NCBI GenBank assembly: GCA_027036135.1
Contig: JALVSY010000007.1
Location: 190,880-254,879 of the forward strand
Length of the DNA: 64,000 bases
From: Pyrodictiaceae archaeon
Lineage (GTDB): Archaea; Thermoproteota; Thermoprotei_A; Sulfolobales; Pyrodictiaceae
Direction of reading: 5' to 3'
The position numbers and the translations under genes were made by a program. Positions 1 to 9,190 of the stretch are shown in pieces (the first letter of the stretch is position 1; each line of letters begins with the position of its first letter). The notes beneath the pieces were generated by a model. It did not search any database and was not told the DNA's origin. It was given only the letters and a program-made list of their open reading frames with translations.

Positions 1-302
1 TCCACGACGTCCTCGACACCGAACTCGCCTACCACGAACCTGGGTGCGTCTCTCCTCATTATCGTCTCTACACGTGTATTGTTGAGACGCTCTGCTAAGT
101 CCCCCTTCTCATAGCCCTCGAGTATCTCGCCTAGCATGCGCCTTATCGATAGTATGCCGCTTAGGCAGCCCCGCTTATCTACCACGACAGCGTGTCTTAC
201 ACCTCGCTGGTCGAGGGCAACCATTGTTTCTAGTAGGCTCTGGCCCTCCTCGAGGATAACGGGTGGCGGGTAATGGCCTATTAGTACTAGTCTGCGTGAC
301 AA
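1..302 (-). CDS. CBS-domain protein, truncated by window edge (C-terminus missing)
   Basis: Minus-strand reading from a TTG at 302: LSRRLVLIGHYPPPVILEEGQSLLETMVALDQRGVRHAVVVDKRGCLSGILSIRRML..., CBS-pair-like pattern. Confidence 0.6.
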   Translation of the reverse strand, partial: MSRRLVLIGHYPPPVILEEGQSLLETMVALDQRGVRHAVVVDKRGCLSGILSIRRMLGEILEGYEKGDLAERLNNTRVETIMRRDAPRFVVGEFGVEDVV

Positions 303-378
303 GGCTACTTTGCGCCTCCACGCCTATTGAGGCAGCAAAGTAGGGGCCTAAAATAACCCACTCCTATCCCACGCGGCT

Positions 379-3300
379 CTATAATGGGAGTAACTGGTGG
401 GCTTCCTCTCTTGTTAGCCCGCTCTCCGGGCTCGTCAGCGCTCTTGCTAGCTCGGCTAGGACGTGGTCTAGTACCTGCTGGTAGTCAACGGTTCCCTCCT
501 CTATCTTGTCCATGGTCTCTTGTAGCTTCCTAGTAACCTCTTCCGATACTAGGCTCGGGAATCTCCGCATCAAGAAGTTGTAGACACCTATACCCCTCTT
601 CGTGGCCACCATTTTACTAGCCCTCCCCGAGGAGACCACGTAGCCGCGCTTCATCAGCGTCTCTATGATCTTTGCATAGGTACTTGGCCTGCCAATACCC
701 CTCTCCTTCATCAACCGTACCACGTCTGCCTGGGAGAGTAGCTGGACCGGGCTCCAGACAATTGCTCGTAGCCCCGCTGGCTCGTACTCTGCCTTTACTA
801 GGGGCTTCTCGGGCCTCAGCACCGGGTATATGTCTAGCCAGGCCTTGTCCACTATCTCGACAACCTTCTCCATTTCCTTGACCAGCTTCTTTGGCTCCTC
901 GCCCGGGACACGGGCCTCGACTAGTACCTCTGCTCTCTGCTTCCTCACCCTAGCTGGCTTCATCTGGCTAGCTATGAAGCGGCGGAATATGAGGTCATAG
1001 AGCCTATAGTGACGATTACTCAGTGGTCTGGCTAGCTGGAGTGCTCCCTCCTCTACTAGGCGTCTCAGTGTCTCAGTATCAATTGGCCTAGTTGGCCTTA
1101 TTGCTTCGTGGGCTCCCCCGGTGCCCCAGTGGCGCGGGTAGAAGAGCTTCTCTAGGGCCTCGTCTCCGTAGCGGTAGCGGAGGTACTCGCGTGCAACAGC
1201 TATGCCAGCGTCACTTATCCTCGTGCTATCGGTTCGGTGATAGGTTATCAGACCCAGCTCGAAGAGATCCTGAGCGAGCCTCATCGCCTCGGGGGCTGGT
1301 ATCCCGAGCCTCGATGCAGCCTCCGCTAGTAGCGCATCCGTGGTAAAGGGAGGCAGTGGTTTGAGCTCCTCCTCATACTCCTCCAGCTTAGTGACAGTGG
1401 CTCTTATCCCGCCCTGCTCCTTGAGAGCCTTAGTGACCTCTATGATCGCTTTCCTCTTGGCTCGGCGCCTCTCATTAAGCTCCTCGAGCCTCTCCAACGC
1501 ATTATAGTCTCTTAGTACCTGGTCTAGGAGCTTCTTTGACTCCTCTAGCTCTCTCCGTAGCCTCTCGCTTATCTCGTCGCCCCGTAGCTCGAGTACTAGC
1601 TCACCCTCGCCCGTCACCGGTCTTAGGCGTACACGGAACAATGGTATCCTTAGATAGATGTTACCGAGGGTGTGCTCAACTATCCACCCGAGCACGGGGG
1701 TTTGGACGCGGCCAGCGCTTAGGTTGTAGTTCGGTCTCCGGCACTCCTCCCTCATGTGAGCTAGTCTCTCGAGCGCGTTCATCATCGCCATGCTGTTCTT
1801 TAGCTTCCTTACGGCGTGGCGGTGCTTAGCCAGTATGCCCCACTCGCAGAACCATGGCCAGAACTTTGTCCAGAGCACGGGGGATAGCGTGAACCCTATC
1901 CAGCGATCCTCTACTCTCCGGACTATCTGTGCCTCGACGAGTCTCTCGTAGAAGGGTCTCGCGTTATGGATTGCCTCTAGTATCGCCTTCCTCGTTATCT
2001 CGTGGAACTCTACCCTCACAATACTCTTGGCTGCTGGCCTGACGAGGCTTGCTAGATCCCAGCCTATCTTCTCTCCCTCGGTGTCAGGGTCCGTGCCTAT
2101 CATTACAACATCTACTTCGCTAGCTATGTCGCGGAGCGCCTCCACGATGTCCCAGCTATTCTTTACAAGCGGTGAGCCGCAGACGGGGCAGCGTAGCTCA
2201 CCCTCGCTTGTCACCGGGTTATACTTGGTTGGGTCAACTACCCATTGGTGGCCACAGGCTAGGCAGCGAGCAAGAGGGGCATAGACGGGTAGATAGCGTC
2301 TCTCCCCTTTCGGGGCAACTAGGACTCCATGGATGTTGCGGGCTGTTCTCCACTCGTAGCCCTTCACGCTATTCTCTAGGACATCTAGGAGCCATGTAGG
2401 CTCTATTCTCTCGGAGGGCGTGGCTGGCTTTACTAGGTCGTAGACGTGGCCCCCACTAGCAGCTATTAGGAGTACGTAGTCTCCGGTGGATACCTCGTAG
2501 ACGCGGAGCGGGCCTATTTGCCGAGAGGATGGTTTCCCGAAGAAGTTCGCTATTGTCCTAGCCTTGTTCGGGCTCTCAACTATGAGCAGTGCTGTCTTGA
2601 CTAGTTCCATGAACTCTGGCTTTATCCTTCCCTCGAGTATGTCTCTTACGCGGCGCCGATCCTCATCTATTTCGCGCAGGATCTTGGCTAGGTCTAGTTC
2701 TTCGAAGCGGTGCCACTCAGCCTCTATTAGCCACCTAGTCCTCTTCATTAACCCGTTTAGGAGGCGCTGGTCATCAGCTATCACGACGCTGAGGCCCTTG
2801 GTTATGCCTCCTGCGAAGAGGCGGCTCGTCCTACCCGAGGCCTGGATATAGGTAGCGACGTCGGGGACGAGTATGTAGGCCTTGCCCTCGGCTCGTACAA
2901 CAGCTATGTCTTCTGCCTGCTCTAGCGCCTCCCATACGTCTTCGCGGCGGAGTGTCTCGCGCATCCACTCGAGGGCTTGCTGGAACTCCTTGGCATAATT
3001 TGTTATTATTTGGCCGCTTCTCAGCTCCTCCGCTATCTTCATCAATGCTGCCTGGCTTATCTTGCGCACAATGTTGCGCAGCCTCGCTAGGAGGAACTGG
3101 GCTCTCTCCTGTACATCCCTCGGGCCATGCTCTACGAGCACGCTTAGGGCCCGCAGAATGCTGACAGGGTGGGGCTCCTCGAATCGTGCACTGAACTTTA
3201 GCCGGGGCACACCAGCGAATACAGCGTAGCGAATCCTTTCCGGAAGGTCTAGGCCGCGGACAGCAACACCGTAGTATATCGCTACGCCTACTAGGATCTC

Positions 3301-4638
3301 TGTCTCACCGCTCCTAAACCGGTCAAGCGCTACCTGGTTACGCGAGGTAAAGGCCTCCGCTGCTACACCGTTGTTCCTAAGGTACTCTGCTAGCTGCTCA
3401 GCGTACTCAGCACCCTTGTCAAGGGGTACATATACTAGGCCTCCGCCACCAAGCCTCTTGACAAGCTCTAGCACCTTGGCTTCCATGCCCTCGGAGCCGG
3501 GGTACGTGTAGGCATCAACAATGTTCCTTATCGTCTCCGTGGAGGCTCCCGCCTGGAACCCCATTAGGGCCTGGAACAGCCTCACCCTACTCCCACGAGG
3601 CCTCCCAGTAGCGCTACTAACTACAAGAACTGCTGCCCTGCGGCGAGTTCTCTCTATCCGCTTCTGGACCTCCTCGAGCCTCTTATAGAGCGGGGCTAGT
3701 GCCTCTTCGAAGACGCGTTGCCTCAGCCTCCTGACCTCTTCCGCTGTTACTCGTTGGCCTCGCTTGCGGAGCTTCTCCCGTAGCCTTGCTAGGCGTTGCT
3801 CGAAGAGCTTCTGTGCCCGCTGTGCCTCGTAGATTACTTGGCGCTGTAGGCGGAGTAGCTCCCAGCCAGCCTCTATGGCCTTGTCATCGAAGCCCGTGAG
3901 GCGGAGGACTGCGTCAACACTCTTACCGCTCTTGAGCACGGCGTCAACATCGTCTACGAAGAGGAATCGGAACCACTTGTTCCAGTTCTCCCTGTAGCTG
4001 AGTATCTTGTCTATGTTGCGGAGCATGAACTGGCTAGTAGTTATCAGTATATCGAAGTCCCCTGCCTCGAGCCTCTCCAGGTACTGGCGGCGAAGCTTAT
4101 GGGACAACCGGCTATGGAAAGCTATTATCCTCGCCGGTACACCCGCTGCATCAGCTATCTTGAGTGCACGCTCCTCAACCATTCTCACGAGCGGCGTTGT
4201 CGGCACAACTATGTAGCTCTTCTCCCCCTTGCTGGCAAAGTACACTGCCATCAATACGCCGAAAGTGGTCTTACCCACACCAGTCGGCGCTATTACAGCA
4301 AAGCTCTTCCCCTTCAGAACCCTCTTAACCCATGCTCTCTGCGCGCTCCAGAGCCGGCTTCCCGTGGCTTTCTCGAAGAAAGCCTCTACCTGGGCTGCCT
4401 CCCTCTCTATACGCGCATAGTAGTCCAGGGGGCTACCCTTGCGGAGCCTCCCCTGCTTACGCAGAACCTCGGCCACGTCAAGGACCGATTCGGCTGCGAC
4501 TTCTTCCTCGAGGCAGCGGGGACAGGGGAGCCCGCGGTGAAGCCTGTCATCGCCCGCGGGCCCGCCGCAGTTAGGGCATGAGTAGAAGTAGACTCCTCGA
4601 GCTAGCTCGCTGCTCGCCGTTTTACTGGCTTGAGCCAA
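379..4638 (-). CDS. rgy: Reverse gyrase
   Basis: 1419 aa; N-terminal Zn finger CPNC..CPRC, helicase motifs APTGVGKTT / VDDVD / SSATG, second Zn finger CLAC..CPVC, topoisomerase IA active-site region LITYHRTDSTRIS. Confidence 0.97.
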   Translation of the reverse strand: MAQASKTASSELARGVYFYSCPNCGGPAGDDRLHRGLPCPRCLEEEVAAESVLDVAEVLRKQGRLRKGSPLDYYARIEREAAQVEAFFEKATGSRLWSAQRAWVKRVLKGKSFAVIAPTGVGKTTFGVLMAVYFASKGEKSYIVVPTTPLVRMVEERALKIADAAGVPARIIAFHSRLSHKLRRQYLERLEAGDFDILITTSQFMLRNIDKILSYRENWNKWFRFLFVDDVDAVLKSGKSVDAVLRLTGFDDKAIEAGWELLRLQRQVIYEAQRAQKLFEQRLARLREKLRKRGQRVTAEEVRRLRQRVFEEALAPLYKRLEEVQKRIERTRRRAAVLVVSSATGRPRGSRVRLFQALMGFQAGASTETIRNIVDAYTYPGSEGMEAKVLELVKRLGGGGLVYVPLDKGAEYAEQLAEYLRNNGVAAEAFTSRNQVALDRFRSGETEILVGVAIYYGVAVRGLDLPERIRYAVFAGVPRLKFSARFEEPHPVSILRALSVLVEHGPRDVQERAQFLLARLRNIVRKISQAALMKIAEELRSGQIITNYAKEFQQALEWMRETLRREDVWEALEQAEDIAVVRAEGKAYILVPDVATYIQASGRTSRLFAGGITKGLSVVIADDQRLLNGLMKRTRWLIEAEWHRFEELDLAKILREIDEDRRRVRDILEGRIKPEFMELVKTALLIVESPNKARTIANFFGKPSSRQIGPLRVYEVSTGDYVLLIAASGGHVYDLVKPATPSERIEPTWLLDVLENSVKGYEWRTARNIHGVLVAPKGERRYLPVYAPLARCLACGHQWVVDPTKYNPVTSEGELRCPVCGSPLVKNSWDIVEALRDIASEVDVVMIGTDPDTEGEKIGWDLASLVRPAAKSIVRVEFHEITRKAILEAIHNARPFYERLVEAQIVRRVEDRWIGFTLSPVLWTKFWPWFCEWGILAKHRHAVRKLKNSMAMMNALERLAHMREECRRPNYNLSAGRVQTPVLGWIVEHTLGNIYLRIPLFRVRLRPVTGEGELVLELRGDEISERLRRELEESKKLLDQVLRDYNALERLEELNERRRAKRKAIIEVTKALKEQGGIRATVTKLEEYEEELKPLPPFTTDALLAEAASRLGIPAPEAMRLAQDLFELGLITYHRTDSTRISDAGIAVAREYLRYRYGDEALEKLFYPRHWGTGGAHEAIRPTRPIDTETLRRLVEEGALQLARPLSNRHYRLYDLIFRRFIASQMKPARVRKQRAEVLVEARVPGEEPKKLVKEMEKVVEIVDKAWLDIYPVLRPEKPLVKAEYEPAGLRAIVWSPVQLLSQADVVRLMKERGIGRPSTYAKIIETLMKRGYVVSSGRASKMVATKRGIGVYNFLMRRFPSLVSEEVTRKLQETMDKIEEGTVDYQQVLDHVLAELARALTSPESGLTREEAHQLLPL

Positions 4639-4784
4639 GGCCTATGCCAGTCCCCCGAGTCACGGGTATAGAGAAGCTAGTACAGCGTTCCGGTTAAAGG
4701 ATTAGGGCTGGCCAAGGCACCCCCTAGATAAGCTTTGATGAAACACTATATGATAACCAGATTATAATTCTAAAGATAACCCTT

Positions 4785-4817
4785 ATACAGAGCTGGGGTA
4801 ACATAGACATCTGGAGG
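4785..4817 (+). promoter_or_regulatory. Putative archaeal promoter (TATA-like CCCTTATAC) and Shine-Dalgarno GGAGG upstream of thi4
   Basis: AACCCTTATACAG about 40 nt upstream, GGAGG at 4813-4817, ATG at 4827. Confidence 0.45.
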
Positions 4818-4826
4818 ACACGCGTA

Positions 4827-5663
4827 ATGCATGCCTCTCAGTGGTACCCGGGCTACATCGAGAAGTACCGAGAAGCAGAGCTAGCAAGGGAGCTGCTGAG
4901 AGCAGCGCTAAGAAAGCTAGAAGAATTGCTTGACAACGACGTAGTCATCGTAGGGGCCGGGCCTGCTGGCCTAACACTCTCATGGCTCCTCGCAAGTAAG
5001 GGGCTCCGAGTAACAGTTGTGGAGCAAACACTCGGCTTAGGAGGAGGAATGCGTGGAGGAGCCGCCCTCCTACCAGCCGGGCTAGTAGAGGAGGGAGAGG
5101 CTGCAAACCTGCTCAGAGAGGCTGGCGTGGAGCTGAGGGAGACAAGGCTTCGTGGAATCTATGCTATTGACCCCGTGGAGGCTGCTACGAAGCTAGCAGC
5201 TAGAGCGATTAGTGCTGGTGCGAGATTCCTCGTGGGTATCTACGTCGAGGACTTGATCATCCGGGGACATGGTGCAAGGAGACAAGTGGATGGCGTAGTC
5301 GTTAATCTCCGCCCCGTGGTTGAGGCTGGATGGCACGTCGATCCCTGGTTCATAGAGGCGCGAGCAACTGTTGACGCGACCGGGCATGATGCTTGGCTCG
5401 TGAAGCTCCTTGAGAAGAGAGTTCCCGGCTCCGTGAAGCCCAAGGGTATGAGTAGCCTTGATGTATGGCGTGGTGAGAGGCTCGTCGTTGAGAAGACAGG
5501 GGAGGTATTTCCCGGGCTCTACCTCGCTGGGATGAGCGTTGCCGAGACCCATAACCTGCCGCGAGTGGGGCCCGTTTTTGGCGGGATGATTGCCTCGGCT
5601 ATCCGTCTCGCAGAGATTCTCGAGAAGAGACTCATGGACAGGGAGGCGGAGATCCATGGCTAA
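4827..5663 (+). CDS. thi4: Thiamine thiazole synthase, archaeal Thi4 type
   Basis: DVVIVGAGPAGLTLSWLLA, GGGMRGGA, GWHVDPWFIEARATVDATGHDA; overlaps thiC. Confidence 0.92.
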   Translation: MHASQWYPGYIEKYREAELARELLRAALRKLEELLDNDVVIVGAGPAGLTLSWLLASKGLRVTVVEQTLGLGGGMRGGAALLPAGLVEEGEAANLLREAGVELRETRLRGIYAIDPVEAATKLAARAISAGARFLVGIYVEDLIIRGHGARRQVDGVVVNLRPVVEAGWHVDPWFIEARATVDATGHDAWLVKLLEKRVPGSVKPKGMSSLDVWRGERLVVEKTGEVFPGLYLAGMSVAETHNLPRVGPVFGGMIASAIRLAEILEKRLMDREAEIHG

Positions 5664-7008
5664 GACTGTTGTCCTTGCTGCTCGGAGCGGCTCGGTTACC
5701 GACGAGATGAGGGAGGTTGCTCGGGTAGAGAGGGTGAGTCCGGAGAAGCTTAGGGACCGCATAGCATCTGGGAGAGTTGTGCTGCTTAGGAATACTAGGC
5801 GCAGCAGTGTCAGGGTAGCTGCTGTGGGTGAGGGGCTTAGTACCAAGGTCAACGTGAACATAGGCACGAGTGGGACCGTGGTGGATCTTGAGATGGAGCG
5901 GGAGAAGGCCCGTATAGCTGTGAGGTATGGCGCGGATAGCGTCATGGATCTGAGCATTGGAGGGCCACTGGACGAGATAAGACGCGTGCTGATGAAGGAG
6001 GCTGAGCCACTGCCTCTGGGCACGGTGCCTACCTACCAGGCCTGGGTAGAGGGCGTTAGGAAGTACAATGGTGTCTCTATGCCGGGTGACTGGTTCATAA
6101 AGGTTGTTGAGAGGCATCTACGTGACGGAGTAGACTTCATGACAATACATGCTGCTCTTAGCAAGGAGCTCGTGGAAAAGGTTGTGAGGAGCAAACGCGT
6201 GATGCCCATCATTAGTCGTGGAGGGGCTCTCTTAGCGGCGTGGATGCTTGAGAACAGGGAGGAGAACCCGTATAGGCAGCACTGGGACTACTTGCTCGAG
6301 TTATTCGCCGAGCACGACGCCGTTATCAGTATTGGTGACGCGCTTCGCCCAGGCACTATAGCTGATCAGCACGACGAGTTCCAGGTAGCAGAGCTAGTAG
6401 AGGCCGCTAGGCTGGTAAAGAGCGCGCGGGAACACGGCGTCCAGGTAATAGTTGAGGGGCCTGGCCACATGACCCTAGACCAGGTAGTGGCCGATGTGCG
6501 GCTAATGAAGAGTCTGACCAATGGTGCACCATATTATGTCCTTGGGCCACTCGTAACGGATACCGCGATGGGCTATGACCACATAGCAGCAGCGATAGGC
6601 GGTGCGCTAGCAGCAGCTGCTGGAGCAGATTTCCTATGCTACCTGACACCAGCTGAGCACCTAAGCCTACCGAGCCCGGAGCAGGTAAAGGAGGGACTCA
6701 TAGCGGCTAAGATAGCTGCGCACGCAGCTGACCTAGTGAAGCTAGGCCCGCGAGCAGCCAGGAGGGACATAGAGCTAAGCCTACTAAGGGCAAAGCTGCG
6801 ATGGAACGAGATGTTCAGGTACGCACCTGACCCAGAGAAGGCTAAGAAGATATACACCCAGTTCGGTACAGGCACCGAGGCCTGCAATATGTGTGGACAG
6901 TACTGCGCCTGCCTAATACTATCAAAGTATACACGTAGTAGGAGAGAACCCAGCACCGAGGAACTATTGGAGCGCTTCACGCGGAGCCACAATAACGCTT
7001 TTCCGTAG
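5656..7008 (+). CDS. thiC: Phosphomethylpyrimidine synthase ThiC
   Basis: NVNIGTSG, C-terminal CNMCGQYCAC cluster motif; ATG at 5656 preferred over the ORF start at 5590; overlaps thi4 stop. Confidence 0.95.
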   Translation: MAKTVVLAARSGSVTDEMREVARVERVSPEKLRDRIASGRVVLLRNTRRSSVRVAAVGEGLSTKVNVNIGTSGTVVDLEMEREKARIAVRYGADSVMDLSIGGPLDEIRRVLMKEAEPLPLGTVPTYQAWVEGVRKYNGVSMPGDWFIKVVERHLRDGVDFMTIHAALSKELVEKVVRSKRVMPIISRGGALLAAWMLENREENPYRQHWDYLLELFAEHDAVISIGDALRPGTIADQHDEFQVAELVEAARLVKSAREHGVQVIVEGPGHMTLDQVVADVRLMKSLTNGAPYYVLGPLVTDTAMGYDHIAAAIGGALAAAAGADFLCYLTPAEHLSLPSPEQVKEGLIAAKIAAHAADLVKLGPRAARRDIELSLLRAKLRWNEMFRYAPDPEKAKKIYTQFGTGTEACNMCGQYCACLILSKYTRSRREPSTEELLERFTRSHNNAFP

Positions 7009-7052
7009 TCCCCCTTCCCAGCTCATTGCGTGGCAGCGTATAGGTACAAGTC

Positions 7053-7439
7053 CTATCTACATGAGTAAGGTGGAACCCCATACCTCTTGGCAAGCCGTGC
7101 TAACTCCTTGTCAAACGTCACTAAGGGGGCACCAAGCCTCATGGCCACGTGGAGGATTAGGAGATCCTCATAGCGCCTCGGGTCACGGATAGCGAACCAG
7201 GCATCATCCCTTGTCACCGATTCATATATGAACCTAGGTTCGCCGAGAACGTAGGCAGTTATTGCCTGTGCTCGTGCAGCTCCATGACTCCTCCGGGTAC
7301 TCCACACAAGCTCGTGGACAACTATAGACGGTACAATAACCGCGTCCATGCACTCTACGAGCCGCCGCGCCTCCTCGTGGCCCGGCTCATCCTCGAGTAG
7401 CAAAGCCCTCATGAAACTCGTGTCAACAACTACTGGCAA
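7053..7439 (-). CDS. PIN-domain ribonuclease (VapC-like)
   Basis: MPVVVDTSFMRALLL...HELVWS...YEDLLILHVAMRLGAPLVTFDKELA. Confidence 0.8.
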   Translation of the reverse strand: MPVVVDTSFMRALLLEDEPGHEEARRLVECMDAVIVPSIVVHELVWSTRRSHGAARAQAITAYVLGEPRFIYESVTRDDAWFAIRDPRRYEDLLILHVAMRLGAPLVTFDKELARLAKRYGVPPYSCR

Positions 7440-7467
7440 GAGGTCTAGGCGCCTCCCCCCTCTGGGG

Positions 7468-8292
7468 CTATTTCTTGGAAACCCTTAGGGGTGGGACATC
7501 CTTTACGTGTAGATCCAGCTGCGGGAACGGTATCTCTATCCCAGCCCTATCCAACTCCTCCTTGAGCCGTGTTTGTAGCTCTACCTTTGTCCGGAACCAT
7601 ACTGGTGGAGGTGCCCAGCACCGCATAGTGAAGACTATCGCTGAGTCCCCGTAGTCCTGGACGAAGACCTCGGGCGCGGGGTTTACTAGGCAGAATGGAT
7701 GCTCATCCATGAGTCTGCGAAGCACTTCTAGCGCCTTCCCTATGTCCGTATCGTAGCTTAGCCCTATCCTTATCTCTACGCGGCGTGCGCGCGTACGATA
7801 ATAATTAGTTATGATGCTTGTGAATACCTTGGAGTTAGGTATACGGACTATTGTCCCGTCCCATGTACGGACCTTGGTGGAGAACACGTTTATGTCAGAG
7901 ACTATCCCTTCAACTCCCTCAAGCGAGACAGGGTCACCTATTCTCAGAGGCTGCTCCATGAGGAGAAACATGCCACTTATTAAGTTAGATACTGCCTGTT
8001 GAGACGCGAAACCAATCACTATACCAGCTATACCGCCAGCGACTATTAGTCCTGACAAGTTTATTCCGAGAGGATAAAGAGCGGCAACACCGCCAGCAAA
8101 TACTATGCTGTAGAACACGATGTTCTCTATAGGCTTGTACATATATTCGGGTAGCCTACCCTTCAAGCTTCTACGCATGAGGCGCCGAATGAGGAGGGCG
8201 AAGAGGATACTTGCCACAAGTACAGCTATGGCAAGAGCTATTGATGTAAGCCTTGTCTTAATCCCCTTGATAACCGCCTCGTTTATCCTCAA
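7468..8292 (-). CDS. MscS-family mechanosensitive ion channel
   Basis: TM helices plus GIAGIVIGFASQQAVSNLISGMFLLMEQPLRIGDPV. Confidence 0.9.
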   Translation of the reverse strand: MRINEAVIKGIKTRLTSIALAIAVLVASILFALLIRRLMRRSLKGRLPEYMYKPIENIVFYSIVFAGGVAALYPLGINLSGLIVAGGIAGIVIGFASQQAVSNLISGMFLLMEQPLRIGDPVSLEGVEGIVSDINVFSTKVRTWDGTIVRIPNSKVFTSIITNYYRTRARRVEIRIGLSYDTDIGKALEVLRRLMDEHPFCLVNPAPEVFVQDYGDSAIVFTMRCWAPPPVWFRTKVELQTRLKEELDRAGIEIPFPQLDLHVKDVPPLRVSKK

Positions 8293-8300
8293 CGCTTAGC

Positions 8301-9017
8301 TCACCCAGTCGATATAGGGGTTATGAATGCTGGCAGAGCCACAGCCAATCTCAGCTTCCTGAAATGCCCCCAAGCCTCTACGAGCCCCTCACGTGGTGGG
8401 CTATCGCTCAGCCTAGCAGTAATATGATGGGGCTCTCTCTTAGCAATAAGCACGGGATAATAGACCTGGTTTTTCTCGTCGAGATAGAAGCGGGCAAGAG
8501 CCACATTGAATCCTACACCCGGTACTACTCCCTTGACACCGCCAATATCTATACGTATAATGGCTAAGCCTCGCGGCTCTAGCTCGTCTAAACGCATCAC
8601 CGTCCTTGTTGGATGATAACGACATACTGTTCCATCAACTATGCTACCGACAAGCGTGTACTTTACGCGGAAGGGCGACACATAGCCAAGGACTGTTTCA
8701 TCGACATGTATTACTAGCTCGTAGGGAGCTAGGGCCCAAATACTAATAGTCCTTTCACCGATGACTATGGGTTCACTGAACTCGAGATAGATGCAGCCTG
8801 AGAGCATCTGGGGCCTGTGAATAGGTGGTACCGGATCCACATAGACCACGTCATTGTCTACTAAGCGAGACTTGCCACAGCCATAAGGGTCGCAGTACTC
8901 TATGAGCCCGGAGCCACTATACTCTATACTCGCAAGCCCATACCTAAGCGACTCGCCGCGCCTAAGCATAGCGAAGTGTTGCTCCATAACAGCCGAACCC
9001 TGCTCTTCTCTAGACAT
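8301..9017 (-). CDS. DUF432-type protein next to MscS
   Basis: Sequence pattern and MscS adjacency resemble archaeal DUF432 proteins. Confidence 0.65.
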   Translation of the reverse strand: MSREEQGSAVMEQHFAMLRRGESLRYGLASIEYSGSGLIEYCDPYGCGKSRLVDNDVVYVDPVPPIHRPQMLSGCIYLEFSEPIVIGERTISIWALAPYELVIHVDETVLGYVSPFRVKYTLVGSIVDGTVCRYHPTRTVMRLDELEPRGLAIIRIDIGGVKGVVPGVGFNVALARFYLDEKNQVYYPVLIAKREPHHITARLSDSPPREGLVEAWGHFRKLRLAVALPAFITPISTG

Positions 9018-9190
9018 GTATAAGCCTATGCGCCGTGCCCTAGCCGCTTCTTTGCACGGACACCACTAAGTAAAAAGACTTAGTGATATACGCCTAAGAG
9101 GAAGCAGTGCAAGAGGACGGAGCACTGGAAACTCAAGGAGATCGGGCGGAGCAAAAAACAATTAAGAGAATGTGCCGTATTGTAGAAAAA

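Noticed and set aside
672-4581. Multiple plus-strand ORFs (672..881 through 4332..4574) inside reverse gyrase
   Set aside because: Antisense to a well-supported gene, no recognisable domains; expected in GC-rich coding DNA.
379-4638. Intein in the unusually long (1419 aa) reverse gyrase
   Set aside because: No intein splice motifs seen; extra length appears as charged helical insertions such as QRVTAEEVRRLRQRVFEEALAPLYKRLEEVQKRIERTRRR.
4640-4826. TPP riboswitch upstream of thi4
   Set aside because: The leader is short and no THI-element core was recognised.
5193-6023. 276-aa minus-strand ORF antisense to thi4/thiC
   Set aside because: Overlaps two confidently identified genes on the plus strand; translation is low-complexity and shows no domain.
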